This document shows, piece after piece, positions 11,961-24,151 of a stretch of 64,000 bases of DNA. The position numbers were made by a program, and so were the translations under genes. The stretch comes from Latrodectus hesperus (taxonomy: Eukaryota > Arthropoda > Arachnida > Araneae > Theridiidae), in assembly GCA_037975125.1 (NCBI GenBank), contig CM075854.1, positions 63,738,571 through 63,802,570 of the forward strand, in the 5' to 3' direction. Each line of letters starts with the position of its first letter. Within the stretch, counting starts at the first letter, position 1. Under the pieces are notes generated by a model. The model was given only the letters and a program-made list of their open reading frames with translations. It ran no database searches and was not told the origin of the DNA.

Positions 11961-13440
11961 CATCATCGTCTGGCGACATTCGTAAGGAAGTTCCAATTTA
12001 GATCTAGTCACTGATGAACAAAAATAGGTAGATATTAAATTACTGATTTCTCATGCGCATCTAATTTTGTGGGTGCATCGAGCTTTCCGTTCGGGAACAT
12101 TCTATATGAATTCTTTTCGATTCGGGAACACTCTATATGAAAAACCTAAACACAAAATTCAGGTGCTGTTTAAATGCCTGACCACAATCTGGTACTGCCT
12201 AACTGCTATCAAATAATATAGTAATACTGACTTCCGTGCAAAACAAACCATTAAAATAGCCAACTATTTTTAAATTTACATATGTCGCATTTTATCTTTT
12301 TAAAAAAATTAAGATGGTAATTTGAAGAAACAGCTTTCTTAGCATTTGTCAAAACGTGGAACACGAGTCGTAATTTACGCATCATCGTCAGTAAAAGCAA
12401 AATTCATTGGAATAGATGTTCGTGCATTATAGAAACAGGATATACCTTTTGTGCATGGGAAGTGAAAAAAATGTGTCATAGAGTGGTTCAGTTCGTCATT
12501 TCTTGTTCGCGTGCCGCCGAAATCCTGAAAATAGTTTCACTATTCAAATGTAGAACATACAAATAATCGCATTATTTGTCTGCAAGTCATGTTTTAATAA
12601 TAGTATTTCTGATGATTTAAGAAAAATTCTTTTGTGCAGAAATGAAGCTTGCTCTAATTTATTTCTTTGTTAAGATAATTGTTAAGATAACATTTAATTT
12701 GTTTCTTTTTGTAACAATTTTATTTTGTAACTCTTTTTGTAACAATTTGTTATTCTACAAGTGTGTTGCTTAGAAAGTTATTAGGTTTGTGTGTGTTTAC
12801 ATTTCGCTAAAAATTTTAATTTTTGTATCTTTTTGTTTCAATTTATACAGATATGTAGATTAATTAAGATTAAACTTTTGGAAATGTATGTTGAGTAATT
12901 TAGAAATATTTGTTATGATTGATATGATAGATTAAATATAACTCATGTAAAATTACCCTCGAGTGAATATATATTGCATTTATTAGAATTTTCATAAAAC
13001 ATATATTATATTCTATTTTAATTCTGTAAATATCCCCCCCCCCATCTTTTGTTAAGTATTTCTTTTCCTTTAAATTAATGAGATAATTAACTACATTATT
13101 GTGTATAACTATGATTATAATTGATTATATCTTATTAAAAATAGATAAAATCTAAAAAAACTTAAAATATTTATTTATTAATTAATTAGTTAAAATAAAA
13201 AAATAATAAAATAATTTTAAAAAATCTCAAAACTAATTAAAATTATTTTTAAACTTAAGTTACTTTCGTTACTTTTTACTTTCTTTCCTTTTACTTTTTT
13301 AGAGTTACTCTTTTTCCAAATTAGGAACTGAATTGTGTTGAGTTCCCGAACTGACTTAAATAGTTAACCTTCGAAGGAAACTATTTTTATCATTTGCAAT
13401 GCTTCGTCATAATTGCTTATAATTTGGAGAGCTAAAACGA
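11960..13440. other. Non-coding upstream region
   Basis: There is no supported gene. A mixed-sequence patch at 12360-12540 stands out from the AT-rich background but has no usable open frame. A C-run lies near 13026-13035. From 13080 to 13260 the DNA is almost pure A/T. Confidence 0.5.
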
Positions 13441-13787
13441 GCAGAATACTTCTTCTGGCATGCGTGGAAAATAATTAATGATGCGAGAGGAAAGAAAGGA
13501 GTAATTAATGGTGCTGTTTGTTGTTTAAAGCGCCACAGCAGTCATTGTTGATTTTCTGACTCTTCCTTTCTTTGGCTTTCACCTCTCAGCTTTTTGAAAA
13601 GCTCTTAAAATGCTTGGCGACAACTCGGCGCTGAGGTAAGAGTTAAAATGGCAGCCCTGCGCATTGCGGTGTTCTTGTAATTCTGTCTAGCTAAAAAAGA
13701 GTTCTAATTTTCAAAATGGCGACTGTTATCCCAGAAGCGGCACGTGGGTTCCAAATCTGAGAGGTCTCAGGAAAAAAATAAAAAGCA
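13440..13787 (+). promoter_or_regulatory. Putative promoter and 5' UTR island of the RhoGEF gene
   Basis: The composition jumps sharply from nearly pure A/T to mixed sequence. Two YY1-like motifs (AAAATGGCAGC at 13645-13655 and AAAATGGCGAC at 13713-13723) lie on the plus strand, the strand of the downstream exons. YY1 sites of this orientation typically sit just after transcription starts. A CACGTG E-box is at 13741-13746. Two short upstream ORFs start within the YY1-like motifs (10 and 14 codons), which could reduce translation from the ATG at 13788. The transcription start is not resolved. Confidence 0.5.
13610..13635 (+). CDS. Candidate micro first exon of the RhoGEF gene (phase 2)
   Basis: An ATG at 13610 opens MLGDNSAL plus two bases (AG) before a strong donor, CTGAG|GTAAGA, at 13636. 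If unspliced, the frame ends one codon later at TAA, so splicing would be needed to use this start. The two leftover bases match what the exon at 47721/47739-47877 requires: AG joined to its first T gives Ser in the frame that leads into the DH exon. The match is encouraging but one phase in three would agree by chance. Alternatively the segment is spliced 5' UTR. Confidence 0.35.
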
Positions 13788-13973
13788 ATGCGGTCCTCGC
13801 TGTCATCCTCTCTTCTAAGTGGTTCTGACGACTCCTCCACCTACTGCCGGCCGGACAAATCCCCCAGTAAATCCTGCTGTGGGGAATCTTCAGGGGAATC
13901 CCTACTCCCCTCTAGTAATCAATCAGGGAATGATCCTAATAAGCTTTTACTTATTGGATACTGTGCAACTTGG
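13788..13973 (+). CDS. Candidate alternative first coding exon of the RhoGEF gene (Ser-rich)
   Basis: ATG 13788 opens 62 codons up to the donor TGG|GTAAGC at 13974. The frame stays open only a few codons into the intron. The peptide is a low-complexity Ser-rich tail (MRSSLSSSLLSGSDDSS at its start, then Cys/Pro/Asp/Ser patches), likely disordered and phosphorylatable, ending in a hydrophobic LLLIGYCATW. There is no domain. The donor is phase 0 and would join in frame to the DH exon at 56558 or to another phase-0 exon. Support is the balanced codon composition against a 75%-or-so AT background, the promoter-like island just upstream and the good donor. The two upstream ORFs and the second donor at 13636 argue that isoforms compete here. 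Confidence 0.5.
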
Positions 13974-15590
13974 GTAAGCAATACTCAGAGTTATATACAT
14001 ACTTAATGACTCATAGGATCTTAGTAATGCTAGTGTATGAACTTCATAAAATTTTTGCATGGCATGCAATAAAAGAAAAGTTAAAAAACCTCATTGATTG
14101 CTAAATAATTTTTTTCTTGATCGAAATTCTTTTGCATAATTGTTATAGCTGAAATAAAAGTTAATTTTGACTAGCAATTCGAATATTTTGATAATTATGA
14201 TCTTATAGCAAATAGCTATTAGTTATGCATCCATTGGTTATGGATAAATATCGAAATAAACAATTCCAGGGCACACTGTGCAAGGATTGTCATCATCATA
14301 GCTAATTTGTTGCATTGATTTGTTAATAACTTAGCTAATGTAAAATGTTGAAAGCTTAACTAGTTTATAACATTTTGAAGTTTGCAACACTTAATTAAAT
14401 GAAGGCAGTTTAAAATTAAAATATGCAATAAATAGCTCGTTTCATAGCTATTTTTTTTATTTTTTTGCGAACTGAGAAATTATTAAAGGATGTTTTTGGC
14501 TTTGTTTTCCAATAATTGTCCCTTAAGGATGTTATTTATGATTTCCTTCCCTAGTATCAACCATCTATCTATATTTAATACATATAATCTTAGGTTATTA
14601 GCTCTGTTTTATATGAAATTAAACCTATTAAAAGTAAAAAAAAAATGTATACTTACTTGGTAAATCCTGGCATATGTATTTTCAACAGAACCAAAGAAAA
14701 ACTTTTTCATCCATTTTTAAATATTACGTGGTAAATTGCATAACTGTTTCAGTTTTTATTTGTTCTAAGTTTGAATATTTAGGTACAAATAAAAAAATTC
14801 ATATCATTTTATATTTAACAATTTTTATATATTTCTTTTGTAATTTTTAATAACAATGGATTTTAAATTTTTACTTTGATAACTATCATAACAATTACTA
14901 CTGCAAGCTGCAAAGAATAATTGTTATTTATGATAGAAAATATTATTGTAATTTCCAGAGACCATGAAAATAACTTTTGTAACTATGCCCATGACAAATA
15001 CTGTTACAGAAATAATTCAATAAAATAAAGTACCTGTCCCAAAAGTATTTAAAATAAATTTCAAGATCAAAACACTCTACGAAATAAAATTAATTTGTGT
15101 TGTTTGAAATCATTATTGCATTAAAATGAATTGCTAAAATTGAATACGTAAGAATGTTTGTGTTTATAAATATTATAATAATCTCTCTTCTGAAATTTTG
15201 AGAAAATGTTGAAATTTTTCTATTTAAATTTACATGAATTAGATTCGGAATTCATTAATCATATTATTTTATATCTATTTAATATAACAATTTCCAAAAT
15301 TTTGATCTTAAACAGTGGTAACATACAAGTATTATCAGTCTTTTTTTTCTTTTCTTCAGTATTTTCCTTTTATAACTGTTGCACAATATTTTTTTTCAGT
15401 GTTTCTTTATATAATTGGTAAAGCCCAAGATAACTCTTTTTTGAACCAAATCTACTTCAAAATCCCAAAACCAAAATACTTTTTTTACATCAATTAAACA
15501 TTTTTTTTAAATGGTCAAGTTATCTGGAAAAATTTTCTTTTATTTTGCTCTTTGAATTGAATCACATATTTATTTACGATTTACTGTAAC
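13974..15590. other. Intronic AT-rich DNA
   Basis: There is no supported exon or repeat. The open frames near 15206-15497 are Phe/Ile/Asn/Lys-rich, lie in A/T-runs and have no splice support. Confidence 0.55.
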
Positions 15591-15676
15591 GATTCACTTC
15601 CGGTTTTAGTCAATTTTTATTTCCCTTGGTGACCAAAACTACGGATTTGGCGGGAAAAAATAAACTATGAAAGAAG
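15590..15676 (+). promoter_or_regulatory. Second promoter candidate with ETS and E2F sites
   Basis: A canonical ETS/GABP motif (CACTTCCGGT, 15595-15604) and a full E2F consensus (TTTGGCGGGAAA, 15646-15657) lie within 65 bases of each other. They are followed within 25 bases by an ATG in a strong context (AAGATGG). This clustering is typical of TATA-less housekeeping or growth-regulated promoters. The sites read in either direction, but the ORFs and donors downstream are on the plus strand. It would drive the transcript carrying the exon at 15968. Confidence 0.5.
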
Positions 15677-15823
15677 ATGGATGTGGAAGAAGGAGAGGGC
15701 AGCGAAGGGGACAGGGCAGCCATTGATCCACAAATAGAACTAGCCGTGGAATCAATACGCCATCTCAATTCCGGTTCGCATTTCGGCACGAATCCCGGTT
15801 CCATTTCCTCGGGAATCACTTAA
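15677..15823 (+). CDS. 48-codon ORF, possible upstream ORF or microprotein
   Basis: The ATG (A at -3, G at +4) opens an acidic N-terminus, MDVEEGEGSEGD, followed by AAIDPQIELAVESIRHLNSG and a Ser/Gly-rich end, stopping at TAA. The composition is strikingly non-AT compared with its flanks. No strong donor lies within it; the first good donor (TTTG|GTAAGT, cut after 15895-15900) comes after the stop. It is therefore either a long upstream ORF in the leader of the transcript using ATG 15968, or a small protein. I do not recognise the sequence. The minus-strand frame 15610-15819 over it is its shadow. Confidence 0.35.
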   Translation: MDVEEGEGSEGDRAAIDPQIELAVESIRHLNSGSHFGTNPGSISSGIT

Positions 15824-15967
15824 TCCCTTCTCCCATGAGCCTCAAATAAGCGGTTCTAATTGAAAACTATCTTTTTAAACACACCCTTTTGTGTTTGGTA
15901 AGTAAAGAGAGTTCGGTGTTGGCCGAAATAGTGTTCACGCTCCCATACGTAAGAGAACGGCATCTGC

Positions 15968-16036
15968 ATGGAAAACGGATCTCTGTCCGTGAACGAAAGC
16001 CACTCCAGAGGTGTTTCTCCCCTGCCGACTGACGAG
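15968..16036 (+). CDS. Candidate alternative first coding exon of the RhoGEF gene (23 codons)
   Basis: ATG 15968 follows an in-frame stop and opens 23 codons (MENGSLSVNESHSRGV onward, ending PTDE) to the donor GAG|GTAGGT at 16037. Past the donor the frame continues into AT-rich Phe/Leu/Lys sequence typical of intron, which supports splicing there. The end is phase 0, as for the exons ending at 13973 and 47877, so it can join in frame to the DH exon at 56558. The peptide is polar and Ser-rich with no domain, like the variable N-termini of many RhoGEFs. An alternative donor, GTAAGT, lies about 70 bases upstream in the leader. Confidence 0.5.
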
Positions 16037-18900
16037 GTAGGTGGTCGTTTGGCGTTTAGTTTTTCGAAAAAGAAATCGTTTTTACTTCGGCTATTGATTC
16101 ATCATGTTAAATACTGTGTATTCCGTTATCTATTGTTTACTTTCTATTTACCAGTCATCTCTGTTAAATTGTCGTTTTCTGTGTTTAGCTTATTTAAAAA
16201 TAATATGACTGAATCAACTACAGTTATGAATTATTTTTATCCTTTTAAATAATAAGGAAAAAATTAACTCGATAAAAAATTTATTTACGTAAATTTATAT
16301 TTTCTAAGCAATAAGTATTTGTACTTGAAATACAATTTAACAATCAGATTTGTAAACATATGCTTTGACAATATTATAGCTCCTGTAAATATTGATAAAT
16401 TATATTATATTAGTTTTATTTCAAATGTGACGTCGTATATATAATTATACATATGCAATTGTTTTTAAAAATAATAAAAAAAATGTCTCAAAGGCAGTGT
16501 CTTCTCTCCACTCCAAAGCTCCATATTTCAACCATTTTATATTATAATATCGACGTATATATTTTTATTAAAATAAAAAATAATAATTAATAATAATAAA
16601 AAATAACACGGTATGGATTATATACAGTTTTTAGCGAATTGTCCTGAATTTGTTATTTTTAATTAAATACTATGCCACTTATTCATCACTTTGCTGTTAA
16701 TCTCAATTGTATTCTACTATTAAAAATATTTTCAAGTAATATCTTAATTGTTATGCAATATTAATATTATATTCAAGTGAAATACTTTATACACATAATT
16801 CTTTTGAAAATATGTTATCTTATCATTTATTGTACATCAGTTAAATGATATAAGTAAAATAATAATTAAATATTAAATTTACTTTCATAAATGTAAAAAT
16901 TTAAGGTAAGGAAGGTAAAAATATATAAAATGTTGGTATATTTGTATATGTTTAATACATTTTCAAAATAAAACTTATGAATTGTTCATTAAAATAAATA
17001 AGTACTATTAGATAACTATCATTAACAAGTATGTTTTAGATAAGTATTTTTCAAATTTGTGCAAAACGTTTGATTAATATTTAGAAAAAAATAAATAGAA
17101 TAAACTTTTTAGAAAAATAAAATCACTATAATCATGTACACAATTTCACTCATTATATTAAGAATTTAATAATAGCGAATATATAATTAAAATAGTTTCT
17201 ATCATTGTATGTAATTTAATATCTTATTTAGTCAGCTATAAAAGTGCAGTATTGGGAAGAATTAAATTCAGGCTCAATTATTTTTCTGAAAGGAAAATTG
17301 AATAAAAATGATAATACCTTGTATCTCAGAAAATAATAGCTCATTAATCACCTAATTTTGTATAAATAAATATTAAAGGAAAAACGATACAGTTTCTTTT
17401 ATTTTACATGAATATTTATTTAAGATTTGAAACAAACATTTCATTTTTAAAACAAATGTATATAAAACAAACATTTCTAAAACAATGATATAATTTCATT
17501 CAGAAGTTATTCTCTGAAAACATTTGTACATGGGGGCTTACCTTGTTTTCATTATAAAAATGTGATTAATTCTTACAGAAATATAATTAATATATTCACA
17601 TACAAATAATGTAAATATAGTAATTTTGAATATGTAAGAAAAAAAATGAATCTTAAATTCTTTATCAAAACTGATAAATATTCAATCAATGACATAAAAA
17701 TTTTATTACCATATGTTGGATAGTAAAGAGCAAATTTATCTCAAATTCATTCTAATTTTGTTTGTAATTTCAATATAAAATTGACTTCTATTTAGAATAT
17801 TTGATTTTTTTATGGAGGAATCTAATTTATATTGTTTAAGTGACTAAACAAGTACACTGTAAATGAGAACGAACTGTACTATGTGTCGATTGAAATTATG
17901 TATTAAAAAAAACTGATTCAACGTTTGGAAAGACGCTTATCTTTCCATTAAATGGTGTCAAGTTAAACATTTATAATATCCATATAGTTTTAGTGTCCCT
18001 GTTGGACTTCTGGTAGTCAGAGGGACAAATTTTCTTATCTTTAAAGAGGGAAAATCCACAAATATTAACAACTCATTCCAATTGAAGAGAAGAGAAATAC
18101 AGTGTTCTTCTAGCAAGACCGGAAATCGAATATTGTATCTTTGCTGTCTTATCACTAAGTTGCATTAAATTTACAACACTATTTAAAATACATTTTGGTT
18201 GAATGTTCTCTGTGAGTTTTATTTGAATTTTATTGTAAATGGCCAATAAATATATCTACTTTGTAGCAGAATCGTGTTCGTTACAAATAAAATTTATACA
18301 TTCGTCCATGCTGAAATATACATCTCATACATAATTTAAACCTAATTTCAAAATTAACTAACACAGTTTATTTAAAATGTTAAAATTATTTAAAAAGAAT
18401 ATAAGTTACATTTTATTAACGCCCCTGTATGACACTTCTTTTGAACACTCTTGTAGAGTCGGTAAAATAAAATATTTTAAATCTGTGTGGAGTCTAAAAA
18501 AAGATACTTAGAAAAAGAAATTCTAATCCACACACACAATGAATACTAAAAACACTTAATTACTGAGATGTATCCGATTGAAAACAAGTATGAATGTAAC
18601 ACATTAAAAATAAACAAAAGTATTTTTTTATTAAAATGCAACTTAAATTCACTATTAAGCATAAATGGATCAAAAGTTATTTAATTTATTTAACTAAAAG
18701 ATGTTGCTAAAACGATTGTGAATGCTGAATGCATTTTTCCTTTACAAGTAATAGAATAATTCAAAATTTCAATTCAAGACAGTTTGCTTGCAAACATTAG
18801 TACTCTGCTATAGTATATAGTACGATGCTATACTATGGTATACTGTATGCTGTATAGGTATAGTGTTCTTATCTACTTCACTTACTATGAAGTATATTTT
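16037..18900. other. Start of a giant intron, AT-rich
   Basis: I see no exon or repeat that I can support. The sequence is dominated by A/T-runs. A (TAA/TAATAA)-rich patch lies near 16560-16600. Confidence 0.55.
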
Positions 18901-19015
18901 ATCGCTATTCGAGCATTTTTACACATGCAGGCTCAATTGAGCATGATCTTTATGGATTCCGAAACACTACCACCTCTGAATTGGGAATCGAATTGTTAAA
19001 CTAAATATCAGCGCC
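18900..19015 (-). mobile_element. tRNA-SINE 5' remnant, minus strand
   Basis: On the minus strand, a degenerate A-box region from about 19014 is followed by a clean B-box core (aattcgattcccaattc) around 18977-18993. A short body lies before the AT-rich flank. It is only the head of an element. Confidence 0.4.
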
Positions 19016-19860
19016 ATTCAAAAACAGCTTATTCTATGGTTAAGCAATAATTTCCATAAATGATTTAAACTTATAATATGACATTGGATAGATACTTAAA
19101 TGGGCACCCATGGCATTTTAAAATTTAAAAATTTTTTTTTATGAAAAGCTAAGTTAATTAAAAACGTTGGACTGTACACTTGACTCAATTTTTAAAAAAA
19201 ATAGTAATTTATTCTTTCTATTAATTTTATTTTAACAATTTTCTAAAAATGGGAGTGGAAACTTGAAAGTTACATTAATGAAAGCGTTAAATTATTGTTT
19301 TTATTTTTAGTGTACTATTCAAAATAGTTCTGTTAAAAAAATTTGAGTTAAAATATATTAAATTGTGTCATTTAGAGGACTTAAAGATTCGAGTTAAAGA
19401 AAAAGGAACGTATTCAGTATTTTAAAAAAACTAATCATTCTTAAAATATTATAAATTATGAAATAAATTATTCCTGTGGTAAGACAAATGATTGTAAGCA
19501 AATAAAGATGTTAATGTAGACTTGAGTATAAAAACATCTATTTTTCTCACAATCAAAATATTTGAAAATTCCTATAGCGTATTAAATAATTGCAACCAGA
19601 AAAATTAGGCTTTTTTCTGATTTTCATGTCAGAATGTATTAGTAAAATATTTATAGTTATAACACTGAACTATATGACAAAGTAATATTAAATTACAGTA
19701 ACTAAATTATTATCTTTAGATAGAAATATTATAAGGTATTAACAAAATAATAATTTTGCTGAATTTAATAAGCTGCCGAAAACCATAATTATGTTCTTTA
19801 TATTTTAGAAATTTTTTTCAAAAATGTTTTTCTGATTTTCATGAATGAGATAATAATGAT
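19015..19860. other. Intronic AT-rich DNA
   Basis: Nothing was found that can be called a gene or repeat. Confidence 0.5.
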
Positions 19861-19861
19861 T

Positions 19862-20168
19862 TGCCGACCGATTGGCTGAGTGGTTAGCGTTCCTGACTCC
19901 TGCTCTTTGGTCCCGGGTTAGAATCCCGGATCGGGCATGGATGTTTCTTTCCTTCTCTGTTCTCTCTGTCCTTTCCTCTGTGATGTTGTATGAATGTGGC
20001 CCGCCATATAAACGGGTTTGTGGTGGTATGGCGCGGGTAACGCTACTCGCCTCCGTGACTTGGTTCACAGGTGCTCGCTGGGTAACGATAAATGAGTAGC
20101 AGTTTCTGGCCTTGTTGTGGCATAGGGTTCAGTCACCCTTGTGTGCCCGCCATTGGATAAAAAAAAAG
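19862..20168 (+). mobile_element. Near-full-length tRNA-derived SINE
   Basis: The head has an intact A box (gattggctgagtggttagcg, 19870-19889) and a B box (cccgggttagaatcccgg, 19912-19929). These are followed by the body (gggcatggatgtttctttcc, then ctctctgtcctttcctctgtg, tatgaatgtggcccgcc) and an A-rich tail (20160-20168). Length is about 300 bp. The minus-strand copy at 38936-39198 shares the B box and the same body blocks, defining a family. Open frames on both strands across it arise from its higher GC content. Confidence 0.85.
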
Positions 20169-20169
20169 A

Positions 20170-20605
20170 TATAAATGATTTAAAAAGCGCAATATCTTAT
20201 TGAAGATAAATAAAAAGAATAAGTTCTGAAGTTAATCAGCTACACAGACACACACTGAATAAATGTATGTAAATTTTACATGAAATTTACAAAAATATCT
20301 TAATTTTAAGTCAGTCTGCTAAATCAACATTTGTAATATTTTTACCTTTAATTCTGTGCTACCATGTCTTCATTTCAGCTTTCATATAGTATTAATTCAT
20401 TTATTTTTTTGTAACTTTCACTGTATACTTTTAAGTATTTTTTTCAATTAACATAATTTATTAAGTTTCATTGACTATTTACGTAACTTTTACTTCACCA
20501 TACATCATTGTTAATATTATTTTGTTTTCTAATTATTTTATCTGTGTTAGTTACCTTAATACAGTATAACTGTTTTATAAGTTTTTTCTGTCTTTAATCT
20601 TCAAT

Positions 20606-20636
<31 letters not shown>

Positions 20637-22690
20637 GGTAGTATCTTATATGCATATAAATACAGAGATAACTTAATTGTCGTATAAAATGCACACAGTG
20701 CTTATAAGTAATATAATTTGTGTGAAATAATTTATCTTTATTTAAAATTTGACTCTGCTCACAGAACTTTAAAATAAGTAAAATAATAATAATAGACAAT
20801 TTGGTTTTATATCTATTATTGATGTAAGAATTATTCCCTCTCTTAAATTGTAAAAAGGCTGCTATATCAAAATGAATTGAACTTAATGCATATAGTATGT
20901 AATTTGATTAATACCAATTTTATGTATTACATTTTTGAATGATAGATTTTTGATAAATGCTATATTTACAAAACCTTGTTTTTATACATTTTCATGTGTC
21001 TGATATTTGATCACAGTTTAGTGTAATGAATAGGTAATTTTAAATTTACAAATTCAGGGATTTTTTTAAAATAACATTTATGTTTTAATGTTGCCTGTGT
21101 TTTGACACTGGAGAGGAATATGTGCGATATCTTTGTTCTTTGTCGGTTGCTAACATGGCAGTTTATATTGTTACTTAAATCCCAGTTCATAACATGTTTG
21201 GAAAGAGGGTCGGTCACCCTGAACTTTGTACGATTTCAAAAGCCGCATTAAATTTCATAAGACTTTAGTATGTCGCAGTTCTGCCATTTACCGTACGTAA
21301 CACCATTGATAAAAATAAAGAAAAAAATTAAAATACCAAGTAAACTATTTGTTAACGAGAAAGTAAACTGAATGTTAAATGGTTGTGCATCATAAATATT
21401 TGACAGCGCGTCATAGGCATCTTAATACTGTTGTAATGCATCTGATGACTGTTGTAATGCATTTCATCATCCATGGAGAGTGAGATGCGTTAATTTATCG
21501 TAAGGTAGGAAGACTAGAAAATTGCAATTTCTATCCTGATAAATATACATGCAGAAAAAGCAATGAATGCATCATTTATCTCCTATTGTTTATTAATGGG
21601 TGGAAATGATTGGACCCAAAACTTTCTAATTTGAGGAGCTGTTTATCACTGACATTTGAAAGCAATGAGTTTTCATCTTATGAAATACTAGAACTTCCCT
21701 GGCTTTACTTCAAAGCATCTTGACGTTTGCCTATGCTATTGGGCTGTGTATTGTTGACACCTGTTTTAAATGTTCAAAAACTTCTCAAACTTCAATTGAA
21801 TGCCTTAAAATAAGCATTTCATTTGCACTGAAATTGATTTAAAGCGATTATGTAAATTTCTGTTCTATACATGATTCACAATGCTTCCTAATGGACAGGT
21901 CTTAGATCAGTTCTGAATATAATCTGATTTGGCTTGCGAATATCTTAAAATAGAATTGGTGTGCGGTATGCCTTAGTTTGTAAAATAGGGCATTACTAAT
22001 TTCAATTGACGTTAGTTAGCAAAAATTAGGCAAACTTAACTAGATCATTTAATTTGGTTTATTAATAGAATATATATCACCATTAAAATAATTTCTTTCA
22101 ATGTCTAAATAAATTCTGATATCTGGGTATATTAATGTTTCAGACTGTATGGTGAATAAAGATGGGTCTTGTAGATATCTGCTGTATTTTTTTAGTGAAG
22201 AATAAATGCAAATAAGTTACATTAATCTAATCAAAACTAAAATTTGATGTAGATCAAATGAAACTGATATATTTTTATTCAACTAATATAAGCGAAAGCA
22301 AATGAAATATCTTAAAATAACTTCCGATTAATCCTCTTAAACTACTCTTCCGATTTATATATTGGCACGTAAGATGATATTTTTTATCTTTAAATACATT
22401 GTTCGTATACCTCTTTTTTGAGTGCTTCTAGAATAATTGCTTTTTCAATTGCATTTTTGCATCAGAAAAATAATATTTAAAAGATATATGGAATATATAA
22501 GCAAATCATAATATGTACTTCAATAATATGTAATTTGAAAATACATTTATATTAGTATAGTTTTAATACAATTATATTTTATAATAATTTTCTACCAATT
22601 AAATTAATTTTTGAGTTAAAGTATGTACAGAATTTAATTTTTATTTTAAACTCTGATATCAGCTAACATTTCTATCTCCATCGGCATATA
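20170..22690. repeat. Intron with minor repeats
   Basis: There is no supported exon. A (TA)n(CA)n run lies at 20610-20637. A 14-bp word, ctgttgtaatgcat, occurs twice at about 21430 and 21453, in a mixed-sequence patch at 21390-21500. The minus-strand frame 21011-21217 has no splice or domain support. Confidence 0.5.
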
Positions 22691-22715
22691 TTAATGTACA
22701 AACACGTACTTACAA

Positions 22716-22739
22716 TATATATATGTGTGTGTGTGTGTT
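22716..22739. repeat. (TA)n(TG)n microsatellite
   Basis: A short compound dinucleotide run. Confidence 0.85.
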
Positions 22740-22899
22740 TAATATTTCTTTCGCTTATTTATTCCAATATAGTAGAGATAATGATGTTTATATCGACTTA
22801 TACACGCACAACTTTATTATACTTGAATGAATTTTATGGCATATTCTATTACTCTGTAATATTTTTAATAAGTTGTTTGTTTTATACGAAATGAACCGC

Positions 22900-23140
22900 T
22901 ATGAGTATTTGAAGGGCAAATCATGACTGAATGGAAGGGCAAGGTACTTCAAAAGAAAAGTTTCCAGGTTCAATACAGGTCTCTGTTGAGTAATAGGTGT
23001 TTAATGATGTGTTTCTGCTTTTTGCATGTACTTTTAAAAGCAAATTCCTGGGTTTCCTTTTTTGCGCCGCACTTGATGAAAGGCGAGTATATATGAAACA
23101 GTCCCCTCGGAATGAAGTGTGATGCAGATTTCCAAATGTG
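22900..23140 (+). mobile_element. tRNA-derived SINE, same family as 11680-11960
   Basis: A degraded B box (ccaggttcaatacaggtc, 22963-22980) is followed by gtttctgctttttgcatgta, cctgggtttccttttttgcg and a cagtcccctcggaatgaag segment. The first two blocks match the copy at 11680-11960 in order and spacing; the third extends the consensus. The A box is not recognisable. Confidence 0.65.
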
Positions 23141-24150
23141 TGTACATTTAAATAGTTTTAGGTTATTATTCTAATATGAAATAATTTATTCATGAAATTT
23201 AAATCATTATATCTATTCCTTATGTATGCAATTATTATTATTATTAAGTAATAAACTAAAATGTTTGATTATTTTAAAATTTCATTTGAAGATAATTTAT
23301 TTGCTATCATTGATAAATAGGAGTTACTTCTATTATAATTTTTTTATGAGAAGTGTTTTACAGATTATATTTAGTATGAAATCCTAAATTATCTTGGTTG
23401 GAATTAAATAATAATTGGTTGGATAAAAATAACATGATCAAACTATTATAATGTGCGCAGAATAAAAAGTATAAATTATAATTAATTAATTAAAATGAAT
23501 AATAAAATTTCTTTAAGCATTCATTAAAAGCATTTGGTTCAGTGTTTTTTAATGTATATGTATTTACTTATTATTTAAAATTTAATATAAAAATCATAAA
23601 AAAATATCTTACATTATTTAACTAAAGAAAATCTTTAATTAATATTTATTAATTATTTATTTTTCAAATGCTTTATATCACCTGTTTTATAATTCTCTTG
23701 TTAAAATATCCTATCGGCAAATAATGTAATGTGAATTAAAGAATAAAACTAAAAAAGTCTAATTAAAAATAGTAATTAGGCATCTTCACTGCATTTTAAT
23801 GAAGTAAATATTTTAATCATCTAAAAAAATCGGAGTACTTGCCCAATTTTCGTTTTGAAGATTTTAAATTAAATGACATTTTGCTACCCAGCAATTTGGT
23901 AAAATAATGAGATTTTTAATTGAACACATACTCTGTTACTTTTTGTTCAGAACTTATGTTACAGTGTTCCTTTTTCCGCAGTAGTAAAAAAACTAATTTT
24001 TTAATCATTTCAGCATCCATAGTTAAATATGACTATTAATAAATGAAGGAGTTAGACTTGAGAATTATACTTTGGCTTTTAGTTTACTTAACGTTCTGTA
24101 TCTTGTTTATAGAAGAAATTTACATTGCTGACTACATTATAATAGTATAT
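23140..24150. other. Intronic AT-rich DNA
   Basis: Nothing supportable was found. Confidence 0.55.
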
Positions 24151-24151
24151 A

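Noticed and set aside
15610..15819. 69-codon minus-strand frame over the ETS/E2F island
   Set aside because: It is the shadow of the plus-strand ORF 15677-15823. The donors and downstream exons are on the plus strand, although a bidirectional promoter is not excluded.
16037..16252. Extension of the MENG exon frame to 94 codons
   Set aside because: After the GTAGGT donor the composition becomes Phe/Leu/Lys-rich like neighbouring intron, so the real exon most likely ends at 16036.
18795..18865. Tract of repeated TATAG/CTATA words suggesting a cruciform
   Set aside because: The words are short and irregular; no arm longer than about 8 bases pairs cleanly.
19862..19935. Possible genuine tRNA gene
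   Set aside because: The A and B boxes are present, but the arms do not close into a cloverleaf by eye and the SINE body follows directly.
19805..20099. Open frames of 75 and 87 codons on opposite strands
   Set aside because: Both lie in the tRNA-derived SINE at 19862-20168; the frame is open because the element is less AT-rich.
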